DNA of 64,000 bases from Pseudopithomyces maydicus (taxonomy: Eukaryota; Ascomycota; Dothideomycetes; Pleosporales; Didymosphaeriaceae). Both the position numbers and the translations under genes were made by a program. Positions 11,301 through 22,924 of the stretch are shown one piece after another; positions within the stretch are counted from its first letter, which is position 1, and the number at the start of each line of letters is the position of its first letter. The stretch lies in assembly GCA_026873275.1 (NCBI GenBank), contig JANTUC010000004.1, positions 806,001 through 870,000 of the forward strand, given 5' to 3'. The notes beneath the pieces are model-generated. The model ran no database searches. It saw nothing but the letters and a program-made list of their open reading frames with translations, and was not told the DNA's origin.

Positions 11301-12718
11301 TAGATTTGACCCGTAGCTGGCTGATAGAACCGGACCAGCAACTGACCCAGGGTGCTCTTGCCTGAACCGCTGCGTCCGATTACGAACGTTGTCTCGCCTG
11401 CCGGGAACGATAGGCATATATTTCGTAAGGCGATCTGTTCCATGCGTGATGGATATGCAAACGACACCTGATATGTTAGCGGTTTCCTAATCATTTGCAT
11501 TGCCTTCAACACTTACATCCTGGAACTCAATCCTCCCTTCACACTGCGCCGGCACAAGGTGACCTATTGTCTCAGACATTGCGCTGGCTTGAGAGATTTG
11601 TGCTACTAATACTTTAAGCCTCGCACCAGCGACTTTTCCCTTTTGCAGAACAATATATTGTGGCAAAAATGCAGTCACTCCTTGAACTGCCATCATGGCT
11701 GCCCAAAAAGTGGTGATGACTTGGTTGGTGTTCAGTCGCCCTTCAAATATCTGATGACTTCCATACCAAAAGCCCTGGAAGAAGACACTTAGTGTGAAGA
11801 ACTGCATGGCACCCAATTGCAGAGCCCTGAAGTTGGCTTGTTTGTTATACAAACTCCCAGCAGAGGCGACCACTCGCCCATATCGCTGAAGCTCGTATCG
11901 TTCTCCATTAAAGCACTTTACAGTTTCGATACTGCGTATAGCACTTGTTAGATGTTTTAAAGCTTCTTGTAGGACGTCGCTTTGTTCGTGTGCGCGTTTT
12001 GCGAGGAGCCCAGAGAGATACGCTGTCACGCCGTACATGATGGGGACTGAAGCAATGATAACGAGTGTCAGACTCCACGAGGAATAGAAGGCCACGCCTA
12101 GGGCACCGAGGGTTTGAACCAAACATTGGAGGGCAAGTCCAGCAGGTTGCGAGACCGCCATTTGAAGATCATGGATTTGCCTATAAATATTGATCAGCAC
12201 GGGTTTACTGTCTTGCAGAGCCGTGTGTGTGTTGCTCACGTTTGCATGGCTGGGAGAAATGCCGATACCCCAGTATCTCTTGTATCGTACCACGCCATGT
12301 CCTTCTTGAGCAATGCGGCAAATATTCTCCCGCGTGCACTGCGGGCTTGCATTTCACCGAACGTCATGAAGGCGGCATAGTACAGGCTATTGCCCAACCA
12401 ACTAAGACCACCTAATGCTGTTACATATAGACAGTAGGTCGATATTTGTTTCAGAAAGTCTGCTGAAGATTTGTCGCCTTTGGCAATGGCTCCATACTCT
12501 CGAAACATGAGGCCGTATAGAATGGCTAGAGCGGGGAGTGTCAGGGCGGCGATTGTAGCAGAAAAAACGGCCAGGGCAAGAGCAGGCAGATGTTTTTGTG
12601 TCGTGAAGCCGAAAAGGGCCTTCCAACCCATATGCCGGAGGAGCTTCTGTTCATCTGCGTCCAGCTCATCCTGCTTATCCGAGTTACTGGTGTTGTTCGA
12701 GCCTGATGAAGTCGCCAT
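8333..12718 (-). CDS. Full-length ABC exporter, STE6/MDR (ABCB) type
   Basis: Exons 12240-12718, 11517-12180 and 8333-11467, joined by introns of 59 and 49 nt, give 1425 aa. The order is TMD1, NBD1, linker, TMD2, NBD2. NBD1 has Walker A GRSGSGKST (about residue 411), signature SGGQRQRLALAR, Walker B ILILDESTSALD and H-loop VITHD. NBD2 has GTSGSGKST (about 1168), LSGGQAQRIAIARAL, ILILDEATSALD and VITHE, so both sites look catalytic. A roughly 40-residue insert (region GREMWPDRIDSRSEATKRLS) separates the NBD2 D-loop from its H-loop. The layout matches fungal STE6-like proteins that export the lipid-modified a-type pheromone, but a general ABCB drug pump cannot be excluded. Start: MATSSGSN at 12718 is preferred; an in-frame Met at 12739 would add 7 residues. 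Confidence 0.88.
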
Positions 12719-13399
12719 GCGTACAGTGCCTCCCCGCATGCATTTGGGTGGAGTCGCGGACCAAAGGAGAGTGTAAACAAACGAGACACGAGGATAAGTT
12801 GGAAGATTCGGACTCAGATGGAGGTGGAAAGCTTGATATTACTTAATGCAGACTAGCTGGGAAACTTGGTGAGGAAGGAGCGAGACAAAGGTGGGTAGCC
12901 GGTCAACCACGCGAGATGTTAGCATGATGTTTCGGGTGCTTTGTTTCGCCCTTGATATTGTTTGCACCATCACCACCAGATCCATAGCCTTCGGGACAAG
13001 CCTTGATGGGCTGCATTCCATACGTTCCCCGGAAAGTGTGTATAACGGCAGGCGCAGCAGACCAGACTGCCATTAAGGTGCGACATGTTCAGTGTTCAAT
13101 TCCAGTAGCCGCGCGGTCGTGGCATATAAGCACCTCCGATGCAGCTACCACTACTATACTGTATAACTCCTCTCTCTAGGTGATTGTTCTCTACCGACAT
13201 TTAGGGGGACGTGAGCGACTATGGGTATCGAAAGAAGAAATCGCCAGAATCACGTATGATAAATAACCTCGCAAACATGTCCGCGGCGCCACACGCCACA
13301 CTGTGCGCCTCAGCTTGAGCGATGGCTCGGGATCGGCGTACAGCAGTCGAATTCGAGTGTTGGCGGGCTATGGCTTTTTTGGGCTGTTGAGCCACGCAT
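12719..13399. other. Intergenic: promoter of the ABC exporter
   Basis: This 681-bp stretch upstream of the ABC transporter also borders the 3' end of the PBDC1 gene. It has pyrimidine/purine-rich tracts and a TATA-like element read on the minus strand near 13126-13134 (ggcatataag on the plus strand). No coding signal is supported. Confidence 0.45.
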
Positions 13400-13958
13400 T
13401 CAGTTGGCGTGGGCTTGCTCGTAAATCCAGTCGTTGTGGCCCTCGCGGTTCCTGGTCTCATCAGCTTCCAGACGTTGGGCGCGTCCAGCCACGGGCATGC
13501 TCACCTGGCAATCTCGATGGCGTAGAACTGCATGCGCACCGACATCATGGTCGTGTCCGGGCCGTATTCGGCCTTTGGCGAGTCTCGCAGCATGGTGCCA
13601 AAGTTGTAGTCATCGACCTTCTGTTCATACTCGCCAATGAACTTGCGCCATCGCTCCTTTCCCTCCTTGCTCTTCATTGCGTCCTGGTCGAGCTTGCCGC
13701 CCACGTCGTATTCGGGAAAGTCCTTTTTGAAGTGGGCGTAGATGTCGTCGTCGAACTTGGTGAGCCGCAGGCTGGAGCCCTTGACCTTTTCGAGGATCTT
13801 CCAGTATGTCTCCATGTGCCTTGCAGCCTGCACCGCCCACTGGGCCTCGACCTGTCCAGCCGTCAGAAGTGCTTGTGCACGGCGACAGAGTGCGCTCTTA
13901 CGTCGGGGTTGTTGTCCTGCGCTCCCTCGGGGATGGCGCCTTGGGTTCCGAGAGACAT
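13400..13958 (-). CDS. PBDC1 family protein (polysaccharide biosynthesis domain-containing 1)
   Basis: Exons 13902-13958, 13505-13851 and 13400-13451 are joined by 50- and 53-nt GT..AG introns, giving 151 aa. The start MSLGTQGAIPEGAQDNNPD is only 19 codons before the first intron. The second exon carries the family core: VEAQWAVQAARHMETYWKIL, DDDIYAHFKKDFPE, then MKSKEGKERWRKFIGEYEQK and DYNFGTMLRD. The last exon adds NREGHNDWIYEQAHAN, the expected terminus, so all three exons are well supported. PBDC1 is a small conserved eukaryotic protein; the name comes from sequence grouping and does not prove a role in polysaccharide synthesis. Human PBDC1 and the yeast relative have been linked to chaperone and assembly functions. 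Confidence 0.88.
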
Positions 13959-14168
13959 TCTGCTGGGTGGTGAAGAGATGGAATGTCGACGGACAGGGGT
14001 CCTGAGAGCGTGTTCGCTGCGCTAGATATGGAGTGCGCGACGGTGTGGTTTCCAATAAGTAAAATTTCGAGGTGGTAGAAATGTACCCCGCCCCTGCCCC
14101 GCCATCGCGCTTACTCAACACCAAAAAAACCATCTAGAATTCGCGAGCGCGTTCAGGATATCTCTCCA
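13959..14168. promoter_or_regulatory. Shared divergent promoter, PBDC1 / WDR6-like
   Basis: Only 210 bp separate the two start codons, which are on opposite strands, so both genes must be driven from here. An A-rich tract (ccaaaaaaacc) lies near 14111-14121. No TATA box is obvious. Confidence 0.5.
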
Positions 14169-17100
14169 ATGTCACCGACGCTTCACGTCCGTCCTGCCGA
14201 GCACTCCATATTGACTGTCTCGCTAATAGCAATAGCATGAGTGCACCCGCGTCCCAGTAACGGCATTGGCTGAATGGGGCCCTGTGCTCGTCGCCGCCGA
14301 GGGGCCGTTCCTGCGCGTCTACAATCGCCGTGACAATATCTGCCTCCGCTCTCATCGCGTCTTCAAAGACCAGGCTGTACACGGCATTTCCACGCTAGAC
14401 GCTGGCACTGAAAATCTGCATCTGATCGTCTGGGGAGGGGTTCAAGTCCGAATTATTTACATTTCATGGCAGTATGATGAAAATGACCGCGACCCGAACA
14501 ATTGCCCTAGAATCGTCCTGAACACCTTGCGCGAATCAAGGGAAGCAAGAGCTCCCGATTGGATTCTAGATGTGTGTCCAGTACCTACCTCACAGGAACA
14601 GCCTCGCCCAGGACGATGCGTGGCTGTCAGCGCGCACAATGCCTTGCTTGAAATAGCCTTCCAACCGTCGGCCGACCAAGGCCCACCGGCAATTTCCGTC
14701 AAGGAGCTCACTTCCAGTACTCGCTCTATACTTTACTCTGCCCACTTGAAGTGTGAGTCGGAAAACCGGGTGCTTGTGGCCGCCGGCACCGCATTCGGTG
14801 AGATCATTTACTGGTCTTGGGACCAGTCTCGCGATTCGAAAAGCAGATCCCTTGTCCATCGTGTCTTCTTGGGCCATGAGGGATCCATATTCGGGGTTCA
14901 AATTTCCAATATTTTTAGCATCAACAGTCACGGGTCAAGACGATTGCTTGCAAGTTGCAGCGATGACCGTACGATACGCATCTGGGATATTACACATGCC
15001 GCTGATGAAAGAAATGAGATTTCGCTTGAGGGTGATTTGGACCTGCAGAGGACACGACATACTGGCTTCAGCAATGGATCCTTCGATCCTGACATGTCCA
15101 ACACCGATTGCCTCGCCATAGGATGGGGCCATAGCTCTCGTGTTTGGAAATTGGCATTTCTGACTAATGATGAGACTACTGATCATTCCCTTGGCGATGT
15201 GTTCCTTGTCTCGTGTGGTGAGGATGCTACATCGCGTACATGGAGGCTGGTGATGGAGGCATATGAGCCGCAATGCGGGCCAAATGCAACAACACACCAA
15301 CTGAAACTAGTTGAGACCGCAGCCCATCACAACGGAAAAAATATCTGGTCCATGTGCATTGCTGCATCGGCTGGGATACAACAGCATGTTACGCTTGGAG
15401 GAGCTGACAGCAAGATTACTCGTTTCTCCCTCCCACCGTCTCTCTTGTCAGGGCGTACGGACGTCACTAGCGATTTGTCGTTCCAAAGAGTAAAAGATGT
15501 AACTGAATTGGCTCCGGCTTTCACTGGATCTAAGCCAGATGCACAAGAAGTGGGCCACCGGTCATCCAAGCAAGCTGAATTTTTCAGAAGCTATGCGTTT
15601 CTGGACGAGTCTTCTTTGATCTTCACGACCAACTCGGGTAGAGTCTATCTAGAACGTCTACCTCCACACAATCATGGAAGTAGGAACATAACTCCCTCGA
15701 GCGTACAGTTCCTAGGCCAATTAGAAGATCTCAGTGGCTATTCAGTCTGCGCAGGGGAGCAATCACATGGCGTAGCCTTTATCGCTGGAGCAAAAGGAAG
15801 TCTATATATGTACAGGAAGGGAATAACTTCTCTGACAAAGATACACACGGTAAATGGTAAAATTGGCGAGGTGTTCCCTACCACGTATCAAAGTCCATCA
15901 GGGGCAAAGGGAGTCATCCTGCTTGTCACACTCGTGGGGCAGAAAGTTGCTCAGTTACTCCATGTTGATCTCGGAGCTAGCGACAGTTCTATAATTCTGG
16001 AAAAGATTGATGTACCAATAACGGACCAAAAGACCGGGCTGGTTATAACAAGCATGTCACACATTGATACCCTGACTGGGCGTTGGATAATTCTGGGCTT
16101 CCGGCGCGGCTCTATTGCTGCATATTCCATTCCCAAACAAGGAGACGCTAACAAAGAGGGAGCCTTAGCCGAGCTGATTCATGTGATCGAATCTGCTCAT
16201 GGGAAAGAGGCAGTCACAGCGATGGCATGGGATTGCGAAGACCCATATAGTCAATCTGGCTACCTAACCTCCACTGGCAGAGACAGCTGCGTTGTGATTC
16301 ACCTTGTCGACCTGAAAGAACATACCCACCAGCTTGTACATCATCTTACGCTTCCTATTGGCCCTAATATCGAAGGCATATATGTTCACAAAAGCCAGCT
16401 GCACGTTTACGGGTTTTCAAGCAAGAAGTTCGTTCTTTACAACACTATTACCGAAGACGAGGTGATGAGTGTAGAGACGGGAGGTGCGCATCGCACCTGG
16501 TCTTTCTATCCCAAACTATCAGATGAGGGTGGCGGCACTCTCGTATGGACACGGGCGTCCAGCATGCACATATTTAGCCAGCGAGAATCCAACCATTCCG
16601 TCATCCGTTCAGGTGGTCATGGCCGCGAAATCAAAGCTGTAGCGGTATCCCCGGTGATTGGTATGCCAGGAGGCAAGACACAACTCGTTGCCACTGGTGC
16701 AGAAGACACTGACATTAAGATTTTCACCTATGAGAACAAACATTTGATTTGCCTTCGAACACTACGTAGACATACCACTGGTATCCAATGCTTGCAATGG
16801 TCAGCAGACGGGTCGTACCTCTTCAGCAGCGGTGGCTGTGAAGAATTTTACATCTGGAAAGTTAGCCACCTCCCACCTGAACTTGGTGGCATAGGGGTAG
16901 TATGTGAAGCTGTCTGGCATCCGGAAAGCGAACACTCGGATCTGCGAATAATGGCATTTGACATCGCTCAAGTGGCAGACCATGCCTTTGTTATTAGCAT
17001 GGTATTTTCCAATTCAATGGTCAAGGTACATCTCATTAATTACATATCCGAGTGGCTGAGGCTGACCAAATGTGTAGGCCTATGACTTCAGTTCTACGAG

Positions 17101-17766
17101 GACGGAAAAGTGGAAGAAGATAGCAGAAGGCCTATATTTTACTTCTTGCCTCACTCAGTGTATATTTGTCGACACACCAGAGATGAGCATACCTCACACC
17201 ATCCTTACAGCCGGAACAGATGGCCATGCCGCTCTTTGGTCCATGCCAACCCAGGAAGAGCTAATGCTATATCGAGATCCCATCACAATTCATCAATCTT
17301 CCTCCAAAGTACTTTCCTACATTTCCCACCCCAATCACGGACACTTCATCATGAGTGGTGGCGATGATGGTTCCCTTGCTTTCTTCCGTACATGCTCCAT
17401 CGACAGTGCTAGTGCGGGATGGAAGAACAGACCAACCATAGTAGTGCGCACGCACGCCAGTGCCGTAACAGCCTGCGCGATGATTGCGAGGGGAGGAGGA
17501 TTTTCGTACTGACCAGCGGGAATGATCAGTGGGTGCGGCTGTGGGAGGTCTCTGTAACTGACGCCATGAGCTATGACAAGGCTCCCTGTGACGAACAGTC
17601 GGATTCGATGGAGATCAAGCGATTGGGCAGAGTCAAGACCAGCGTCGCGGATGTTTCGAGTATGGCTATCCTCACGTCTCCGAACGAAGACGATGCATCG
17701 AAGGTATTGATCTGCGGTGTTGGGATGGAGATTATGACTGTCCAGTGGGATAATGTGTCAACATAA
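14169..17766 (+). CDS. WD40 protein, WDR6/Trm734 (Rtt10) family; one frame break
   Basis: Exons: 14169-14186, 14236-17025 and 17078-17766, with introns of 49 nt (CTAATAGCAATAG end) and 52 nt. The N-terminus reads MSPTLHHECTRVPVTALAEW, then LVAAEGPFLRVYNRR and HRVFKDQAVHGI, the WDR6 signature. Many WD40 units follow (LLASCSDDRTIRIWD, FLVSCGEDATSRTWRL, LTAGTDGHAALW, VLTSGNDQWVRLWEV), ending in VLICGVGMEIMTVQWD. In yeast the Trm7-Trm734 complex 2'-O-methylates the wobble nucleotide of certain tRNAs, so a tRNA-modification scaffold is likely. The frame shifts by one base at the G run 17490-17493, between VTACAMIAR and RIFVLTSGN. A 47-nt intron starting at about 17442 would also restore frame but would delete the conserved HASAVTAC. 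Length is about 1165 aa. Confidence 0.85.
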
Positions 17767-18474
17767 TCTATCGTAGAGTTCAGTGTATGGGACAAAATTG
17801 CAGATTCAGTCTCATCTGTGTTGGATTCTTCCTGAAGCCATTCGTACATGGTTGAGAATATACTACAATCTTGCTTGAAATCAACTAGGTAATCAATCAG
17901 ACAGCACCCAACAAATCGAAATACGACATGTCGAAGCCTGCAGTGATGACCTCGGCGTCTCCTGAACGACCAGTAGTTTTGCACTTCAATCACTTGCTGT
18001 CCAATCCTTTCGCGGGAATATCGGGGTCGGAGTCCTCCTGTAATCAACGACTTTTTCACATTGACTACATTAGGCAGTTTGAGAGCTTGGTGCAACCTCT
18101 TGCCTACCACAAACCAAGAAGGACCAAGGACCAAGGACGAAGGACGAAGGACGCACAAAGCAGTAAGCGGGGATTACTATTCCGAGGACGCGGGCTGCAG
18201 CTGGGAACTGTCGACGGCCACCTGTTGGTTGATTCCAAACTTCCGCTTCAGGTATGGTGCGAGAACCGATCCACGGTGCACACTGCACCAGTGTGAGTGT
18301 CCCCCTCCCCGGGCCCGGCTCTACCCCGGATTCAAGTGTATCCGCCTAGGCTTCACTGCTAGCCCACTGTACACACTGCAGTAAACATAGAAGCTGCCGC
18401 TGCTGACATCGCTAGCCTTTCCCGACCGTCGCAATGCCCTGAGCGCAGTCTCAGCGGGTCACGATTGACCCACC
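17767..18474. other. Intergenic: 3' flank of WDR6-like gene and promoter of hydrolase
   Basis: This 708-bp stretch has no supported gene. Minus-strand frames here (17571-18158) mostly shadow the WD40 gene end. It contains the 7-bp tandem array at 18119-18153. Confidence 0.5.
18119..18153. repeat. 7-bp tandem repeat, five units
   Basis: Five head-to-tail units of AAGGACC or AAGGACG (two of the first, then three of the second). No mobile element borders it. Confidence 0.85.
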
Positions 18475-19815
18475 ATGCCTCACGAACCCCGCTGGAGCTG
18501 TACAATTCCAAGCATACACGATGACGCCCCGCTGCAGCTGCGAATATACCACCCGGCTGCCCTGTCGAGGCCGCACACGCCCGTCTCACCACATGAGAGG
18601 CCATGGAGGAAAAGAGGTATGATAATGGCGCATCCCTATGCACCCATGGGTGGAAGCTACGATGATCGCGTCGTTGGGATGGTGGTAGAGGAGTTCCTCA
18701 ACCAAGGCTGGGTGGTGGGGACGTTCAACTTTAGGTATGCATGGCTATACCGTCGCTGGCTGGCCATGTAGCTGACTTAGGTAGAGGAGCTTCTGGCGGG
18801 AAAACTAGCTGGAGCGGCAAACCCGAAGCCGCAGATTATCAGTCCTTTGCAGGCCTGTTCATACATTACCTCTCCCACATTCGTCCGCACCCTCCTCCTG
18901 ATAGCCAATTCTTGCCCGACCAGTTGCCTGTATCTCCAACCGATGTCGTACAAACGGACTCGAGCAGGTACGTAGCATCTGGACACACGTCAGATGCGGT
19001 CCCGTCAGTCATCGTCCTGCCTGCTCCTTGGCTAATCTTGTACGTTTCCGCTTAGACACGATGAGGAAACGCCAATCATCATTCTAGGCGGCTATTCCTA
19101 CGGTTCTACCATCCTGCGCCATCTCCCTCCAATGCCCTCCATACTTCAACCTTTCGCCGCCCCATTGCCCGGCTCCGCGGCGGATGAAATCCTCCTCAAG
19201 TCGCACAAGCTTGCCGACCAGGCGAATCTCGAATTCCTCAACATGTCGCGAGATTATGACCGAGGCAGGAGGGGTCACAAGCACAAGATCTCTGTCACCA
19301 TGGGCGGCGAAGAGACGACTCCGGAGAAGCGGAGGAGCAGTAGGGAGATTCGACGTAGTCTTGACACACCCCGTGGCCACGATATTGGCAGCAGACTGAG
19401 AAGTCTTAGCCATGGGCATCGACGCGCGAAAAACGATGTGTCGCCGTCAGCTGTGGGAGCAGCGAAGCCACCGCAGGCCATTCAAATACCCATGGTGCGG
19501 TACTTGCTCGTGAGTCCACTTACGCCGCCTACATCTATACTCGTGGCTCCTGGCTTGGCTCGTGGACTGTGGAATCGCTCGGTCGACGAGGATGCTACTA
19601 TCAAAAAGCATGAGACGCTTGCGATTTTCGGCAACCAGGACATGTTTGAATCAGAGAAGAAAATGAGAGACTGGGTAGCCAAGATGAGTAACGACAATCC
19701 TTCTGGGTTCTCTGGCGTTGAGATCCAAGGAGCCGGTCACTTTTGGGTCGAAAAGGGTGTGGAAAAACAGCTTCGAGGCGAGCTGCGGGCGTGGGAAAAG
19801 AGAGTCGGAGCATGA
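18475..19815 (+). CDS. Alpha/beta hydrolase-fold protein
   Basis: Exons 18475-18734, 18785-18967 and 19056-19815, with introns of 50 and 88 nt, give 400 aa. The first exon ends in an alpha/beta-hydrolase core strand and oxyanion region (IMAHPYAPMGGSYDDRVV, EEFLNQGWVVGTFNFR). The third exon begins with the nucleophile elbow IIILGGYSYGS, a GxSxG motif with Ser in the expected place. A basic, disordered insert of about 65 residues (KHKISVTMGGEETTPEKRRS onward) splits the core. After it, LAIFGNQDMFESEKKMRDWV supplies the late acid strand and VEIQGAGHFWVEKG the catalytic His. All triad elements are therefore present. The substrate is unknown. Related fungal and plant genes are annotated only as hydrolases. 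Confidence 0.85.
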
Positions 19816-19934
19816 TTCAAGACTAATGACCACGAACCCATGTTCCTGATATACTTACTATGATGGAGAACGCTTCTCATTTTACTCTTCCAGCAGAACC
19901 GGTATGTGTATGCATGCAATACTATGCGGTCCCA

Positions 19935-21810
19935 TTATATGTATTCTGCCCAGGGCAAGCCTAGTTTCTCCTGCAGATACTCCATCGCCTCTACCACCTT
20001 CTCATCCTCATACCGCCGCCCAACCAACTGCACGCTCACCGGCGCATTGGCGTATTTCTCTGGGTCATCTGCGGTAACACAGTCAGCTACGTATGCCTTC
20101 AGAGGACAAGGCCCTCGAACACTCACAAAGCTGGTGATTGTATCGATCTTGTTCATTTCTCGGTTCGTACTCCACTTCTGCCGTATCAGTAGGCAGGACT
20201 TTGGATACGGGTGCGACGAGCGACGGGTAATCGAGCAGATTCCACTGTGCCGTGTACCTAACGAAGCCTCGATTAGCGTCTGTCCAAGACATACCCAGAG
20301 AAGAGAAACATATATATGTATATTTTCATAGGCAGACATGAAGACACTTACCCCCAATACCGCGCACTGTCAATCAGCGGCGCTGCCCCCGGCCCCACCG
20401 GACACAACAACACATCGATGCCGCTCTCCGCCCAACACTTCGCATACGCACCCCTATACATCTCCCTCCGGATGGTTAGATTCCAGATCTCCGCCACAGA
20501 CAGCGACTTGACATTCGGATTCTCCGTGATGATGAATTTGGAAAGCGGACGCCAGGGCTCGCCCGACGCCCCGATTGCGGCCTTCTCTTCTGCACCGCCG
20601 TCCGCAAAGTATAGGGACGAGATGATGGTCCAGGCCTCATCGTGCTGGTATGGCGTAAATGGGATCACTTCTACCTCAGGATTACCGGAGAGCTTGCTGA
20701 CCATGTCGTTGATAGCTCGGCGGATGGGCGGGTGCGGACGGACGATGCCGTCGTCGATGAGGACACCGAGCCTCAATTTTACTTGCCCTTGTTTCGATTC
20801 TGGGAGTTGCGGCGCTGTTTTCCATGGGATCGGGACGAGGCTGGGTTCGCGGATCCATGGTTGGGCGTCGATGAGCGTTTTCATGAAGAGCTTGATACCG
20901 GCTAAGCTGGTGCTCAGGGGGCCGATCACAGGGAGAATCTGCTCGCTGCCTAGCATGGTGGCGGACATGCCATACAAGGGGAGTCTGTTGGTCGTCGGCC
21001 TCAACCCGTAGACGCCGTTGTTGGCTGCGGGACTGCGAATGCTACCTCCGATGTCTGTGCCGATGCCTAGACAGCTTCCTCGCATGCCTACCAATGCGCC
21101 CTCGCCGCCTGACGACCCTCCGGGTGTGAGATTGCGATTGAAAGGGTTGACGGTGGTGCCGTAGTAGTTGGATGAGGTTTCTAGGTGCATCAGGGTTTGC
21201 GGCTGCGTGGTGCGCGCGTACAGAACACAGCCGGCATCGAGCAGGATGTCGAGGATGTGGGCATTTGAGTCGGGAACACGGTCGTTCCAGGAGATGAAGC
21301 CAGCGTTGCAGGTTAGGCCTGCGATGTTAATCATCTCTTTTGTGGAAATCGGGAGCTGCAGTACAATTGTCAGACTTGCTGGGTTTATGCTACTTCAGAT
21401 CAAGAAATACATACTCCATGCAGTGGCCCTATAGGTTTCCCATGCTCTTTGAAATATGCGTCCAACGATGCGGCTCGTCCCAAGGCAGCTTCTGGCATCA
21501 ATTCTGTCACGCAGTTGACCAGTTTTTGCGCTATTGCTGCTCTTCTAAGAAATGCATTTGTGACCTGTACACTGGATATCTCGCCAGAGGCCATCCTACT
21601 AATTAGCTTCACAGGATCGGATTCGGTAATGGAAAGCTCGTCTGTGGTGAGAATGGTTCTAGGAACATGTGTCGAGTCTTGTGGGAGACCAGTGACATCT
21701 GGTACGGGAGGCTGAATCGCTGCAAGGGTTGCATCGCGGTGGTCTTGTGCCCGTTGAGCTACAGATTCCCACGATCTGACAGATGCGGATGATGAAGACG
21801 AGGGAAGCAT
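19935..21810 (-). CDS. Amidase, amidase-signature family
   Basis: Exons 21415-21810, 20352-21355, 20127-20257 and 19935-20068 (introns 59, 94 and 58 nt) give 554 aa. The Ser-cisSer-Lys triad is complete: Lys about 138 in LPISTKEM, cis-Ser about 213 in GGSSGGEGALVG, and nucleophile Ser about 237 in GTDIGGSIRSPA. The 24-residue spacing between the two serines is the family norm. N-terminal segments (ISRMASGEISSVQVTNAFLR, GPLHG) and C-terminal segments (APVSVQLVGRRYEDEKVVEA) also fit fungal acetamidase-like enzymes that hydrolyse small amides. There is no signal peptide, so the enzyme is probably cytosolic. It shares a 1.1-kb upstream region with the divergent SDR gene. Confidence 0.92.
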
Positions 21811-22924
21811 TGAGGGAGATACAAGGCTAGAATCAATACGAGAACAAACGGTTTAATCACTGATCAAAAGAATCAGCCTTGATACCATCAAGGATCAAGA
21901 TAGAGTGGGGGAGATGCGTGGGGAAGGAAGGAAGCAGCCAGTCCCCCGAGAGAAGATAAAGCAGGGAGATAAGACGTGTGTAAACGTCTTGTGCTGTCTC
22001 TGATGCAGGTGCCCAGGTGAGTAGCTGCAATGCAGCTCAATGAGGGGTCGTTACCATATACATCTACGTCCTTAACTCAGCGTCCTCACAGGCCTAGACA
22101 CAGTTCAAGTATGCATCAAGGTGAATGTATGTACGCCTAGTTTGTGTATAGTCAGAGCAATGAGTTTGCATCGATGGGTGATACTGTAGGGTGATAACAT
22201 GGGCGATCGACGTTTACTCCGTACCTAGGCGTTATCACGAGCTAGCGATAACTGTAGACTACCTACCCCGCATCGTGGTTTTGATATTTGATCCAACAGC
22301 AACCTTTCGTATTCCAATCTTTTTGTCTGTCAACAAAGTAAGGAAAGACGATAGACTTGGATATGCCACCGTGTCGGCAGTGCCGATGAATTGTCTTCTG
22401 AACTAGGCGCTGCCATGGTGCATTTACCGTTTGGGACATCAAACCTGTGCTACCGCCCATTTCGCATGCACACAGGCCTCGTTGTCTGGACCAGGTATAT
22501 ATCTGTGCTGAAGCCTCGCATCGAGGTTAGCAATGTGTCATCTCGAAGCAATGTTTACGGTGTTTTTCGGACCGCGTCGTCCCGCTGTTGTCCAATGCCA
22601 TTAGAGGTTCGCCGCGGAAGTGCTGTCGGATACCCGCTTTAGGAAGTTCCGCTACGGCAGTTCCCCGCAACACCTTGGTGGCTTGTTCGTCCGTCAAGCT
22701 CGCGTGCATATTACATGGGTGTGTGCAACGCCATGGAAGCGTGCCAGGTGGCGGACCGGGCCAGATCCCTTGAACGATCATATGATGTAGTGAAATTTAT
22801 ATTGCCATGATAAATCTCTGGCGAGGTAGCTGTCTTTTCTTTTACTGTTGCTCTGTTGCCTCGCCGTCGCCATCTCAGATAGACTACCTTATTCCCACCC
22901 TTTCACCTACACACACCTTCAGTA
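21811..22924. promoter_or_regulatory. Divergent intergenic region, amidase / SDR
   Basis: This 1114-bp stretch lies between two start codons on opposite strands and must hold both promoters. A TATA-like element (tttatatt) sits at about 22796-22803, roughly 120 bp upstream of the SDR ATG. Pyrimidine-rich sequence (cctacacacacctt) runs up to the ATG. No gene is supported inside. Confidence 0.5.
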
